A DNA stretch of 54,123 nt from Bacillus sp. 522_BSPC (GCF_001076885.1 NZ_JVDT01000233.1:1-54123); one strand, 5' to 3'; shown: positions 34,064 through 42,736, counted from the first letter of the stretch. The notes: a model not told the origin generated them from the letters alone. Numbers and translations are program-made.

Positions 34064-34966
34064 CTATCTTCCACTTGTATAATATAAGCAAGCAAGATAG
34101 GTTGTTATGTAACTATGATAATTTTTTAAGTCAAATCCTGTTTTTTCAGTAAATTTATCAAGGCGGTATTGTAATGTATTGCGGTGGATAAATAATTGTT
34201 TGGCTGTATTGGTGCTGTGTCCATTGTTTTCTATGAATGTTTTAATGGTCAGCAGAAGTTCTTTATCTTCATCAAATATCGAGAACCATTCTTTAAATAA
34301 ATGAAGTTCGTCTTCTCTTAGTCGGCTGATTAATAGGTTTGGGAGAATCGTTTCCATACTGAGTACATTTGATTTTGGCATAAATGCCAAGCCTTTTGAA
34401 AATAAGTTTCTTTCTTGTCCAAATATTGTGGGGATTGGACTACTTAGCTTCATTTCTTTTCCTAAATAAAAACAAATGGAAAAAAAGAAATCGGATTGTA
34501 AAGCTTGCGCAAGAGCAAGTAAATCTTCCTCTTCTAAATATTGTGCATTTTGCTCAATGACCACACCTTCACTTAAGCCATTCCATATAATAAGACTATT
34601 TGTATCTATAAATCCTTCAAAGGCAGACTCAATCAATTTTTTTTCAAGAGAAACAGAATTTCCTTTAATTTGAAACTGGATGAAACGTATGGTTTCAACA
34701 TTTTTAAAAGCAGGCTTTTCTCCATTGAAATAAAGATATTGATTCCAGGTATACTCTTCTTTCTTTAATGTTTCATCAGGTTCGAAAAAATCATAGCATG
34801 CTTTTAATAATTCTAGCTGAGATTCATCGATCTCCTGCTTTAGAATGCCAATCCAATCATCTTGAAAATTAGTCTTGAACCAATGATAATCAGAAAGCTG
34901 AGACGGGGCTGGAGGCGTTGATTGCTCCAAGCTATGTTTATAATAAGCTAATATTTTATGCTTCAA
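34064..34966 (-). CDS. yxkF: PucR/CdaR-like helix-turn-helix regulator (YxkF-like)
   Basis: A 300-residue protein whose C-terminal 60 residues carry the PucR/CdaR helix-turn-helix (NTAKQLFIHRNTLQYRLDKF). The N-terminal 230 residues have no motif I recognise. In B. subtilis yxkF, of similar length, lies beside msmX, as here. It probably regulates carbohydrate-related genes; the effector is unknown. Confidence 0.8.
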   Translation of the reverse strand: MKHKILAYYKHSLEQSTPPAPSQLSDYHWFKTNFQDDWIGILKQEIDESQLELLKACYDFFEPDETLKKEEYTWNQYLYFNGEKPAFKNVETIRFIQFQIKGNSVSLEKKLIESAFEGFIDTNSLIIWNGLSEGVVIEQNAQYLEEEDLLALAQALQSDFFFSICFYLGKEMKLSSPIPTIFGQERNLFSKGLAFMPKSNVLSMETILPNLLISRLREDELHLFKEWFSIFDEDKELLLTIKTFIENNGHSTNTAKQLFIHRNTLQYRLDKFTEKTGFDLKNYHSYITTYLACLYYTSGR

Positions 34967-35061
34967 TTAATGTTACCTCCGAAATAGTAAAAACATTATC
35001 ATAATTTTATTTTATAACTTTTTATAGAAATGGGGCAAGTGGGGGCGTTTGTGGAGGGAGA

Positions 35062-35144
35062 GTTTGGCTGAAATAAATTCAGTATTGGCTGAAAAAACCG
35101 AAGTTTGGCTGATAAAAACTAACATTAACCGAGATAAAGCTAAA
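35062..35144. repeat. degenerate 20-21 bp tandem repeat
   Basis: TTGGCTGA occurs at 35064, 35085 and 35105, inside units of the type GTTTGGCTGAWAAAAAYYRA; a fourth degraded unit follows. It is intergenic between the yheC/D operon terminator and yxkF. Confidence 0.7.
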
Positions 35145-35187
35145 AAAGCATCCCCTTTCATATAAAATCACTAATTAAGGGGATGCT
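35141..35187 (-). terminator. terminator of the yheC/yheD-like operon
   Basis: Perfect 11-bp stem AGCATCCCCTT / AAGGGGATGCT. On the minus strand it is followed by T6. Confidence 0.88.
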
Positions 35188-35195
35188 GAATGGGT

Positions 35196-35372
35196 TTATT
35201 TGCTTATATGAGGTGGTTCTTCTTTAGTCAGCTCTCTTGCTTCTTCGATATTAGCATTTTCTTCTCTATTGAAAACCGTACCGCCAGCTAATCCTTCATT
35301 AATCATACGGTCAATATCTAAATAGGCTTCGTCCTTGCCTTCAAATTCAAGATCTTTTTTTGCTCTTTTCAT
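35196..35372 (-). CDS. 58-residue protein at the end of the ATP-grasp operon
   Basis: Highly charged, Cys-free protein starting MKRAKKDLEFEGKDEAYLD, with DRMINEGLAGG and a C-terminal EARELTKEEPPHISK. ATG 35372 is used because GGAGGG sits just upstream inside the longer frame. It follows the last ATP-grasp gene by 31 bases and ends at the operon terminator. I do not recognise a function. A soluble spore-associated protein or a partner of the ATP-grasp enzymes is possible. Confidence 0.75.
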   Translation of the reverse strand: MKRAKKDLEFEGKDEAYLDIDRMINEGLAGGTVFNREENANIEEARELTKEEPPHISK

Positions 35373-35403
35373 GAAAATCCCTCCTACCATTAGGATGAGT
35401 ATT

Positions 35404-36597
35404 TTAATTAGTTTTATTCTTGGAGGGAAAATTAGTCAATGTATAAAAGAGCTTTACTAGTTGCTTGCATCTTTTTTCCTCAATCTCTACTTCATCAAAT
35501 AACATTGGTTTTGCATTGATTTCAAAAAGATAATAATTGCCTTCTTTATCTACACAAGCATCAATCGAGAATTCACCTATGAAACCATATTTTTTTGTTA
35601 AAACCTCTCCACAATGGTTGACTAGTTTTTCGAAAAATAGATCATGTTCCTTTTGCGCTACTTCACGATAGGCCAGTAGTTTTCCGCCTGATGGAATATG
35701 AGTTGTTACATCTTGTTGATTTGCCTGTCTTACGCCAACTCCTGATAGAACATAGCGATTTTCTTCAAACATGACTAACAGGCGGAAATCATAGCGGCTT
35801 CCTTTATATAATGCTCCGTCAATACCTTCTTGGATAAGAAATTTCTTTTGGGACCATTCTTGATAATACTGATTCCAAACTTCATCTATCGAAGAAAAAA
35901 AAGCTGTTTCCTTCGTTGTACTTACTTGGATGGAATGCTCTTTTTCTAGTCTTATGCGATAAATATGATTCCCCTTAGATCCCTCAATTGGTTTTAAATA
36001 GATCTTTTTATATGCATGAAAAAAAGCAACAAAATCCTCTTTTCTCTCTAATAGTGATGTTTTCGGTATGTGCCTATTTAACAAAGGGTGCTCGCTAAAT
36101 AGCTCATAAAGTTCCCATTTATTTATAAAGGATGGATTAAAAAAAGGGATTCCATTTTTTTTTAGAAAAGATACGGCATTTTGGAAGACCTCTTGCTTTT
36201 CTGTGTTTCGAAATGGCACTCGGTTATAAACTATGTCTGGCAATGGTGTAATTGCTTTAATCCACTTATTTTGAATGGAACAAAAAATATAGCCTGTCAG
36301 CTCATCTCTTTGTAAATTTTCAGGCGGAAAGATGACGACAATCCCGCCTGAAAGCTGCAGCTGTTTCTGAATCCCCTTAAAAAGCGCACCATTCCCTATT
36401 AATTTGTCCTGCTTATTTTTTGCAATCATAATGCCAATTAATGGGCCAACCTTATTCTGGTATTCGACAATCGGAAAAGCTACATGATTGGAAGGAGGCT
36501 TCGCGAAAGATAATCGCATTTTAGATGATCCAAAAAAGTAATTTTTTGTTGAATCTGTATACCAACATTCTTTTTCGGAATCATAATAAATATTCAT
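35404..36597 (-). CDS. YheC/YheD-family ATP-grasp protein, copy 4
   Basis: 397 residues. An N-terminal YheC/D domain (KVGPLIGIMIAKN) is followed by an ATP-grasp domain with KPIEGSKGNHIYRI (nucleotide loop), RYDFRLLVMF and the metal-binding end DACVDKEGNYYLFEINAKP. YheC/YheD proteins are linked to spore formation; YheD localises around the forespore in B. subtilis. The reaction is unknown; the fold predicts ATP-driven carboxylate-amine ligation. Its start overlaps the previous gene's end by four bases. Confidence 0.9.
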   Translation of the reverse strand: MNIYYDSEKECWYTDSTKNYFFGSSKMRLSFAKPPSNHVAFPIVEYQNKVGPLIGIMIAKNKQDKLIGNGALFKGIQKQLQLSGGIVVIFPPENLQRDELTGYIFCSIQNKWIKAITPLPDIVYNRVPFRNTEKQEVFQNAVSFLKKNGIPFFNPSFINKWELYELFSEHPLLNRHIPKTSLLERKEDFVAFFHAYKKIYLKPIEGSKGNHIYRIRLEKEHSIQVSTTKETAFFSSIDEVWNQYYQEWSQKKFLIQEGIDGALYKGSRYDFRLLVMFEENRYVLSGVGVRQANQQDVTTHIPSGGKLLAYREVAQKEHDLFFEKLVNHCGEVLTKKYGFIGEFSIDACVDKEGNYYLFEINAKPMLFDEVEIEEKRCKQLVKLFYTLTNFPSKNKTN

Positions 36598-37958
36598 TGA
36601 TAAATATCCTCAAGACTAAGGATGCTTTGTTCCATTAGAAAGACTGCGTACTCTAGGGATTTTCGGCGTGTTTCCAGATCGAATTTTTTTAGAGAGGGAT
36701 GTTTAAAGATGCTTCTTCCAGGTTTAGCGTTCGCCTCAAATAACCAGACACGCCCTTTGCGATCCAATCCTAAATCGAATCCGATTTCGCCAATATATCC
36801 TTCCATCTGCTTTTCTAGAGCTTTACTGATTTGCAAGGATGCTTTAGTAAGTTTATTTATCATTTCTTCGCTTTTTAAATCTGTATCCGCTAATTCATCC
36901 ATTGCTTTAACTATTCCTCCATTATTAAGATGTGTAGTTACACTTCCTGCACCAGCAATTTTTGCTGCAATTGCAGTCATTTCCCATTGTCCATCTTTAT
37001 TTTTATTTGTATGAATCCGAAAATCGACTGACTTTTTTTCCGAGCGAATTAAGTGAATGCCTTGTTGAACGATGTAATGAGATAAGTTTTGCTTATCGAA
37101 TAAATGATTCATTAATGCTTCTAAATGGTCAAATTTCATAAGCCGATTACCTTGGTCTATATCTTTAAAGCGGGTGTAGTAATAGCCATCTTTTTTATCA
37201 TACAATAGCTGGTAAATCCCTTTTCCAAGACTCCCGTTTTTTGGTTTAATATATACATTGCCAAAGTTTGAGAGCATTCTTTCGATAACAGAAAAATTAG
37301 TGAGTGCATGGGTCTCTGGCAAATAATCGGAAATATTATCATCTTGCAGTAATCTTTCATAAATATCCAATTTATTAAAGAAGCCTGGATTATACCAAGG
37401 AATCGAATATTCCTGTTGCAATCTGTTTTTAACGGCTTGAATTTTGTTTAGGTTTTCAATTCTGCGATTAGGTATGCGGTCATAAATAACATTTGGGAAA
37501 GGAACCTCTACTGATTTCCAGCCATCCTCATAAAATAGTCCATTAATGGTACCATTATCCCAATTAACATGTTGCTCCCCAAATAGGAAGGCTATGACAC
37601 CAACTGTTTTTTGCACAGAAAGAAGCTTTGAAAATAAAATGGAACGATCTCCGATTGGACGCACTTTTATAGTTGAAAATCCGGATGTGAATATTCCTAG
37701 TAGTGGACCTGCGTATAACGTCTCATTAACCACAAATAAATGAATATTAGAAGTGGACGATGGGAAATGCAAGTCATTAAATAGATTGGAACTAATTCCT
37801 ACCGTATTTCTTGATTTATTCTGTTTTTTGATCGTTGCTTCCTTACTTGCAGTGCCAAAAGCAAGTATTTTTAAATCTGTGTTTATATCAAAGTCAGTTG
37901 GTAAGTAGACTGTATTTTCGCTATCAGTTATTATTTCGATAGGATATAGCTTTTTCAT
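36594..37958 (-). CDS. YheC/YheD-family ATP-grasp protein, copy 3
   Basis: 454 residues from ATG 37958, which has an ideal AAAGGAGG in front; the frame extends to 37979. Motifs: YAGPLLGIFTSG in the N-terminal domain, KPKNGSLGKGIYQL, VDFRIHTNKN, and FDLGLDRKGRVWLFEANAKPGRS at the metal site. It overlaps copy 2 by 35 bases. Length is close to B. subtilis YheD (about 450). Confidence 0.9.
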   Translation of the reverse strand: MKKLYPIEIITDSENTVYLPTDFDINTDLKILAFGTASKEATIKKQNKSRNTVGISSNLFNDLHFPSSTSNIHLFVVNETLYAGPLLGIFTSGFSTIKVRPIGDRSILFSKLLSVQKTVGVIAFLFGEQHVNWDNGTINGLFYEDGWKSVEVPFPNVIYDRIPNRRIENLNKIQAVKNRLQQEYSIPWYNPGFFNKLDIYERLLQDDNISDYLPETHALTNFSVIERMLSNFGNVYIKPKNGSLGKGIYQLLYDKKDGYYYTRFKDIDQGNRLMKFDHLEALMNHLFDKQNLSHYIVQQGIHLIRSEKKSVDFRIHTNKNKDGQWEMTAIAAKIAGAGSVTTHLNNGGIVKAMDELADTDLKSEEMINKLTKASLQISKALEKQMEGYIGEIGFDLGLDRKGRVWLFEANAKPGRSIFKHPSLKKFDLETRRKSLEYAVFLMEQSILSLEDIYQ

Positions 37959-39024
37959 CCATATTCCTCCTTTTATCATCAGCTAATTTAGCAGCATAAA
38001 GGACAGGAGCTTTATAAAGTTTCTCGCTTAGATGAGGATAGGCTGTCGTGATTACTTTTCTGCCTGGCTTTGAATTTACATCAAGAATCCATAAGGAGCC
38101 ATTTGGGGTAATACCAATATCTACGCCGATTTCAAATAATGGAGAGAAAGAACTTTCTAATATGGAAGGAAGGAGTGAAAATATTTCCTCTATTTCCTGT
38201 TTAAGAAAGCTTTTTAATTTAATGTGAATGGACAAAAACCAATCATCAAAGGCAACAATCGATGCACCAGCACTTAAATTTGAGATGATTCTCCCTTTTT
38301 CCCCAATACGGACTCCTTTCTCAACGACTTCCCATTCTTCCTTCACGTTTTTTTGCATAAGAGCACGAATATCAAATGGTTGTTCGTCTTTGTTTGACAG
38401 TGGAAGATATGCTTGCATTAAATAAGCATTTCTTTTTAAAAGCTGATTAAGCCATTTATTAAAAGTTATCCGATCAGAAAATAACTTTTCTACGGTTTTA
38501 TCTTTTTTATCCGTTTTTACCAATATACCTTCTTTTTGTTTCTTGATAAAAAATAGTCCATTTCCTTGGGAGCCGTTTATCGGTTTTATGATTATTGGAT
38601 TTAAGCTCTGAAAATTAACTTGATTTGCTGCTTGTAAGAGAAATGTTTCTGGAAGATATGCTGCAAGCTTTGATTCGCGCAATACTTGATATAGTTGCCA
38701 TTTATTTGGTAATCCATTGCCGATAAAGGTGATATTAGGCTGTTTTTTTAGCCATTGAATAATATTTTTGCATTGGATAGAATGAGAATCATCATGATAA
38801 AAACAACGATCATATAGAATAGTAGGAACTGGGAATTCTGATTCTATCCAAGTATCTGAGTCTGGCATATATTCTTTTCCTTTTACAGTATGTGTAAAGG
38901 GATGATAGGTGGATGGGACAAAATGATAGATCGTTAAATGATAATCGCGTCCATATTTTGCTATTTCGTGAATGTATTTGTTTTCATGCTCTAAGGATAA
39001 TGACATAATTCCAAATTTATTCAT
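37924..39024 (-). CDS. YheC/YheD-family ATP-grasp protein, copy 2
   Basis: 366 residues, close to B. subtilis YheC. The N-terminal domain is shorter and begins MNKFGIMSLSLEHENKYIHE. The ATP-grasp motifs KPINGSQGNGLFFI and FDIRALMQKN are intact; the metal site reads WILDVNSKPGRK, with Asp where the other three have Glu. It overlaps copy 1 by eight bases. Confidence 0.9.
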   Translation of the reverse strand: MNKFGIMSLSLEHENKYIHEIAKYGRDYHLTIYHFVPSTYHPFTHTVKGKEYMPDSDTWIESEFPVPTILYDRCFYHDDSHSIQCKNIIQWLKKQPNITFIGNGLPNKWQLYQVLRESKLAAYLPETFLLQAANQVNFQSLNPIIIKPINGSQGNGLFFIKKQKEGILVKTDKKDKTVEKLFSDRITFNKWLNQLLKRNAYLMQAYLPLSNKDEQPFDIRALMQKNVKEEWEVVEKGVRIGEKGRIISNLSAGASIVAFDDWFLSIHIKLKSFLKQEIEEIFSLLPSILESSFSPLFEIGVDIGITPNGSLWILDVNSKPGRKVITTAYPHLSEKLYKAPVLYAAKLADDKRRNMDEKAISYRNNN

Positions 39025-40402
39025 CTTCTGATATCTCCTTTAAACAAGGGGAAAAGGAAAGTGCAATAAAATATTCAAGCAAAGCTTTCGTAGATGGCCT
39101 TGTTTTTTCAATATGTTCTTCTAATTTCTTAGAAGGTTTGGAATTTACTTCGATAACCCACAGATGACCTTGTTTATCCATACCAATATCGATACCTAAT
39201 TCTCCTAAGTATCCATCTGTATTTTCACTAAGGATAGCTGCTATCTCTAAAGCTAATGCTTTTAACTCTTCTATTTTCTGTACTGCTTTTTCTGTAGTCA
39301 GTAATTCATGTAACACGACTTTTGCTGGCTTCATTTCTGCACCTTGGGCCAAATTTGCAACGATCGCATTTTTTTGAGCAATTCTTGCAACAATGGAGGT
39401 AATGCTCCAGTTGCCTTGGTAATTTTTATGACAAAGAATACGGAAGTCAAGAGAGCGCCCATTTGATTTGAAAAAATCAATTCCTTGCTGACATATATAG
39501 CTTCTTCGCTTGGCATAACCTTCTAGCCATTTCCATAGCTTTTCTTCATCTGAAAATAGTTTAGTTATCCCTTTTCTTTTTCCAGAAGAAATAGTTGCAG
39601 AAAATCCATTGTTTAAGTGTTCAATATGAATGATATTTCTACCTTGGCTACCATGAACTGGTTTAACATAAAGAAGTGGGAATGTTAGCATGGAGATAAA
39701 ATTTTGATAGGTGAGTTCCTTTGTTACAGGTAAATGTTCATGCATTGTTGCACTTTTGTTTAGAAGTTGATAGGTTTCATCTTTTGAAAAAAATCTGCTA
39801 TTGAAAATAGGAATATCTTTTTCCTCAAGTAATTTTTTAAGCTTTAAAAAGGCGGTGCTAGAATCTGCTTTTCGAGAGTGAAGCCGGTTATAAATAACAT
39901 GAGGATAAGGGAAGTCCAGCCTATTCCAAGTGTTATGATGAAAAAAATATCCGTTCATTTTATCCTCTTGAACATTTTGTAGTCCAAAAAGATAAAAGAA
40001 TCCACCTATTTGAGTTAATTCTTCTGTTAATTCCTTGCATAAATGTTGAATGCTAGGAAATATGATTTCTTTCTTATCATCGTTAATTTCTGTTAATATG
40101 CCAATCACTGGGCCTAAATGGATTAATTGATTTTTGTTAAAATATGGGATGAGAAAAGTATCGATTTCCTTTGGAAGTAGTAAACTCTTTTCTAAATCAG
40201 TACTAAACACAATATCTTGCTTTTCAAGAGAATGTGTTTGAACTGCAACTTGAACATTCCTTTTAGCTAGACATACATACACAGGCTCATTCAAATTTAT
40301 GTTTAAAAATTTTAGCAAAGAGGGACTGATAGCTATAGATAATCCATCTAAAGCTTCTTGAAAATCGTCTTTTTTAAATAGTTGCAAAAATTTAAGTGTC
40401 AT
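39017..40402 (-). CDS. YheC/YheD-family ATP-grasp protein, copy 1
   Basis: 461 residues, first gene of the operon. N-terminal YheD-like domain (HLGPVIGILTEIN) and ATP-grasp domain with KPVHGSQGRNIIHI, LDFRILCHKN and IDIGMDKQGHLWVIEVNSKPSKK. A sigma-K-like promoter lies about 60 bases upstream. B. subtilis has only two such genes in this region. Confidence 0.9.
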   Translation of the reverse strand: MTLKFLQLFKKDDFQEALDGLSIAISPSLLKFLNINLNEPVYVCLAKRNVQVAVQTHSLEKQDIVFSTDLEKSLLLPKEIDTFLIPYFNKNQLIHLGPVIGILTEINDDKKEIIFPSIQHLCKELTEELTQIGGFFYLFGLQNVQEDKMNGYFFHHNTWNRLDFPYPHVIYNRLHSRKADSSTAFLKLKKLLEEKDIPIFNSRFFSKDETYQLLNKSATMHEHLPVTKELTYQNFISMLTFPLLYVKPVHGSQGRNIIHIEHLNNGFSATISSGKRKGITKLFSDEEKLWKWLEGYAKRRSYICQQGIDFFKSNGRSLDFRILCHKNYQGNWSITSIVARIAQKNAIVANLAQGAEMKPAKVVLHELLTTEKAVQKIEELKALALEIAAILSENTDGYLGELGIDIGMDKQGHLWVIEVNSKPSKKLEEHIEKTRPSTKALLEYFIALSFSPCLKEISEDE

Positions 40403-40471
40403 TCAGATTCCCCATTTGTTTTTTCAATTTAGGAAGAGCGATACTGACATTCGCCTATTTTGGTGCTGATA

Positions 40472-40498
40472 TATCGTATGAAAATATAGCTAAGTTGT
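40472..40498 (-). promoter_or_regulatory. candidate sigma-K/sigma-E promoter of the ATP-grasp operon
   Basis: Minus strand AC, 16 bp, CATACGATA, fitting the sigma-K pattern AC-N16-CATANNNTA; the -10 also matches sigma-E CATACAAT at seven of eight. Mother-cell expression would fit the family. Confidence 0.5.
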
Positions 40499-40649
40499 GA
40501 TAACTTTGAAAAAAGATTTCACTGGCTCAAGCTCAAAGCTGATACAGGCATAGATACTTTTCCTATATTTCTGAAATAAAGGTATTTCTGGTATTATGAT
40601 GCATAGTTTGTTATAGTGGAGACAATTGTTAAATAAAGGAGTTGTTTTA

Positions 40650-41006
40650 ATGGCAGTAAATGTACATGACCCTGCAAATGAATTAGAGAAAGCGATTCGT
40701 CAAAGTGATGAATATACAGAATTGAAAACAATGTATGATACGGTAAATGGAGATCCTTCCGCAAAAGCAATGTTTGATAATTTCCGTAATATTCAACTAC
40801 AGCTTCAGCAAAAGCAAATGGCAGGTCAAGAAATTACTCAAGAAGAAGTAGAACAAGCACAAAAAACAGTGGCACTTGTTCAACAACATGAAAGTATTTC
40901 AAAGCTAATGGCTGCAGAACAACGCATGAGTGTGTTAATTGGTGAATTAAATCAAATTATCATGAAACCATTAGAAGAGTTATATGGACCAGCACAACAA
41001 CAATAA
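40650..41006 (+). CDS. yheA: YlbF/YmcA-family protein YheA
   Basis: 118 residues, helical, with the family pattern DPANELEKAIRQSDEYTELKTMY and EEVEQAQKTVALVQQHESI. Relatives YlbF and YmcA form the Y-complex affecting RNase Y, competence and sporulation; YheA is a stand-alone paralogue of unknown role. ATG 40650 with AAAGGAG eight bases upstream is preferred to TTG 40626. B. subtilis yheA also sits by yheC/yheD. Confidence 0.9.
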   Translation: MAVNVHDPANELEKAIRQSDEYTELKTMYDTVNGDPSAKAMFDNFRNIQLQLQQKQMAGQEITQEEVEQAQKTVALVQQHESISKLMAAEQRMSVLIGELNQIIMKPLEELYGPAQQQ

Positions 41007-41011
41007 TAAGA

Positions 41012-41047
41012 CAAACGAAAATCCTCTGCTTATGTAGGGGTTTTTTT
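41012..41047 (+). terminator. terminator of yheA
   Basis: CCTCTGC / GTAGGGG stem with G-T wobbles, loop TTAT, then T7. Confidence 0.7.
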
Positions 41048-41111
41048 ATGGAGAAAAGCATAGAGATTGAATGCCAAGTACTAAAAATCATAGGGAAAGT
41101 GGATAAAATAA

Positions 41112-41140
41112 TAGGAGGATGGCGAAATGCCATCCTCCTA
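41112..41140 (-). terminator. terminator of the second SASP gene
   Basis: Perfect 12-bp stem TAGGAGGATGGC / GCCATCCTCCTA with loop GAAAT. T-rich sequence follows on the minus strand. Confidence 0.85.
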
Positions 41141-41173
41141 AAGTCATATCTATTTAATTAAAATATTTTTTAA

Positions 41174-41377
41174 TTAAAACTTGCTTCCGCCAAGTTGTTG
41201 CTCAGCCATTTGTACTAATCTTTTAGTGATTTCGCCACCTACTGAACCGTTAGCACGAGAAGTAGTTTCAGCACCAAGGTTTACTCCAAACTCTGATGCA
41301 ATTTCATATTTCATTTGATCCAATGCTTGAGATACTCCTGGAACTAATAATTGATTTGATGAATTGTTATTTGCCAT
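41174..41377 (-). CDS. alpha/beta-type small acid-soluble spore protein, second copy
   Basis: 67 residues, nearly identical to the SASP at 31.9-32.1 kb, with the same GPR site (YEIASE) and DNA-binding block. ATG 41377 has AAGGAGG in front; the open frame continues to 41461 but that part is not expected to be translated. Its upstream region lacks the hairpin junction of the other copy, and only a weak sigma-G-like TGCATA element is visible. Confidence 0.97.
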   Translation of the reverse strand: MANNNSSNQLLVPGVSQALDQMKYEIASEFGVNLGAETTSRANGSVGGEITKRLVQMAEQQLGGSKF

Positions 41378-41527
41378 GATGAATGTTTCCTCCTTGAGTG
41401 ATTTAATTTGTGTTACGTTTATTATTTTAAAAAAAATCACGTTTTTTATGCAAAAAAGCAAAAAGTAATTTTTTCCATAGGAAATAAAATGTTGTTTTTA
41501 TGCAGTTATCGTTAAAAACAGGTTCGT

Positions 41528-41650
41528 TCCATTTCGCTCCAGAAAGTTGCTTTCCGCGGGGAGGAACCTGAGCCTCCTCGGCTTTGCCTGCGGGGTCTCA
41601 GCCTTTCCTCTATTTCCCGCAGGAGTCAACTTTCTTCCGCTCCATTCCAC
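41528..41650. repeat. GC-rich structured intergenic repeat
   Basis: About 120 bases far richer in GC than the surroundings. AGAAAGTTG (41541-41549) pairs with CAACTTTCT (41627-41635), CCTGCGGG (41587-41594) with CCCGCAGG (41616-41623), and GAGG with CCTC in the left half. From memory, elements containing TTTCCGCGGG...CCTCCTCG...CTGCGGGGTCTC...CCCGCAGGAGTC are spread through Bacillaceae genomes. The 67-codon frame inside is not a gene. Confidence 0.75.
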
Positions 41651-41813
41651 TCTCGATTTTAAATTAATTTTCATAGCTACTAACCTTTTAGAAATAACCA
41701 CAATAAATCGCTATATCTTCTGTTAATCTTCTGTCAAAAGTTCTAATATGCTTGTTTCTCACATAAATGATATATAAAGACAATACATCTACATCGAAGA
41801 AATGGGGGATTTT

Positions 41814-42680
41814 ATGATTTATCGCTTATTAGCTTTAAATATCGATGGTACTCTCCTTCAATCAAATGGGCGTTTAACAAAATCGACGAAGGAAGCAGTT
41901 GAATATGTTCAGCAAAAAGGAATTTATGTAACGCTTGTAACTGCTAGGAGCTTGCCATCTGCAAAAAAGGTAGCTAAAGCGTTAAAATTGGATAGTTATA
42001 TCGTTGCACATGAAGGAGCATTAGTTTCCAATCATGATGACGATACCATTTTTGTGAAACGAATAGCAGAAGATTTAACAGCAGATATTGTTCGATTTTT
42101 AGAAGGATTTATCTGCCAAATTCGCTTAGTACATGAAAAGTTCTCACTAGCTAATAAATCAAAGCTCCATCATAATATGCTTGCAAAGACAGTCTTATCT
42201 TCCGGTGATCCTGTTTTTTATTCCCACCAATTCGTCGATGTTTTAAGTGATGTTTTATTAGAAGAACCAGTAAGCCCACCTAAAATGGAAGTATATTTTG
42301 AAGAGAAAAAAGATTGTCAGGATGCAAAAGAAGTGCTTGAAAAAATGTTTGATGATATTTATGTTGTTCAGCATAATGAGTTGCGCTTAGATATTTTGCC
42401 AGCTGGCGTGTCTAAGCTTAATGGCTTGTTATATTTGGGGGAGAAACTCGGAATTAAGAGTAGTGAAATGGTTGCTATAGGTGATGGGTTGGATGATTTA
42501 GAACTAATTGAAACAGTTGGTCTTGGCGTAGCAATGGGAAATGCATCAAATCAGGTGAAAATTGCTGCAGATTGGGTAACGAGATCGAATAACCAAGATG
42601 GCGTTGCCTATATGGTAAAAGAGCATTTCCGTAAACAGCAGCCAATTGAATTTTTACGAAAAATGAATATTATTAAATAG
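41814..42680 (+). CDS. yhaX: HAD-family (Cof-type) protein YhaX
   Basis: About 288 residues of the Cof-type HAD fold: motif I region ALNIDGTLL, motif II TARS, Lys region, and motif IV AIGDGLDDLELIE with GVAMGNAS. In motif I the nucleophilic Asp of DxDGT is Asn9, so classical phosphatase chemistry is doubtful. From memory B. subtilis YhaX has the same change, and its neighbours hemZ and yheA are the same. ATG 41814 is favoured over 41802. Confidence 0.88.
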   Translation: MIYRLLALNIDGTLLQSNGRLTKSTKEAVEYVQQKGIYVTLVTARSLPSAKKVAKALKLDSYIVAHEGALVSNHDDDTIFVKRIAEDLTADIVRFLEGFICQIRLVHEKFSLANKSKLHHNMLAKTVLSSGDPVFYSHQFVDVLSDVLLEEPVSPPKMEVYFEEKKDCQDAKEVLEKMFDDIYVVQHNELRLDILPAGVSKLNGLLYLGEKLGIKSSEMVAIGDGLDDLELIETVGLGVAMGNASNQVKIAADWVTRSNNQDGVAYMVKEHFRKQQPIEFLRKMNIIK

Positions 42681-42701
42681 CCATTATTTATATTTTTACT
42701 A

Positions 42702-42736
42702 AAGGAGAAGTCATTATAGGGCTTCTCCTCTTTTAG
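42702..42736 (+). terminator. terminator of yhaX
   Basis: AAAGGAGAAG / CTTCTCCTCTTTT stem around CATTATAGGG. Confidence 0.75.

Noticed and set aside
34967-35195. CRISPR array
   Set aside because: The repeats are only 20-21 bp, directly adjacent and degenerate, with no spacers or cas genes.
36622-37014. 130-codon plus-strand frame
   Set aside because: Antisense shadow of an ATP-grasp gene with intact motifs on the minus strand.
41498-41701. 67-codon minus-strand frame within the GC-rich repeat
   Set aside because: Composition comes from the palindromic repeat; such frames are spurious.
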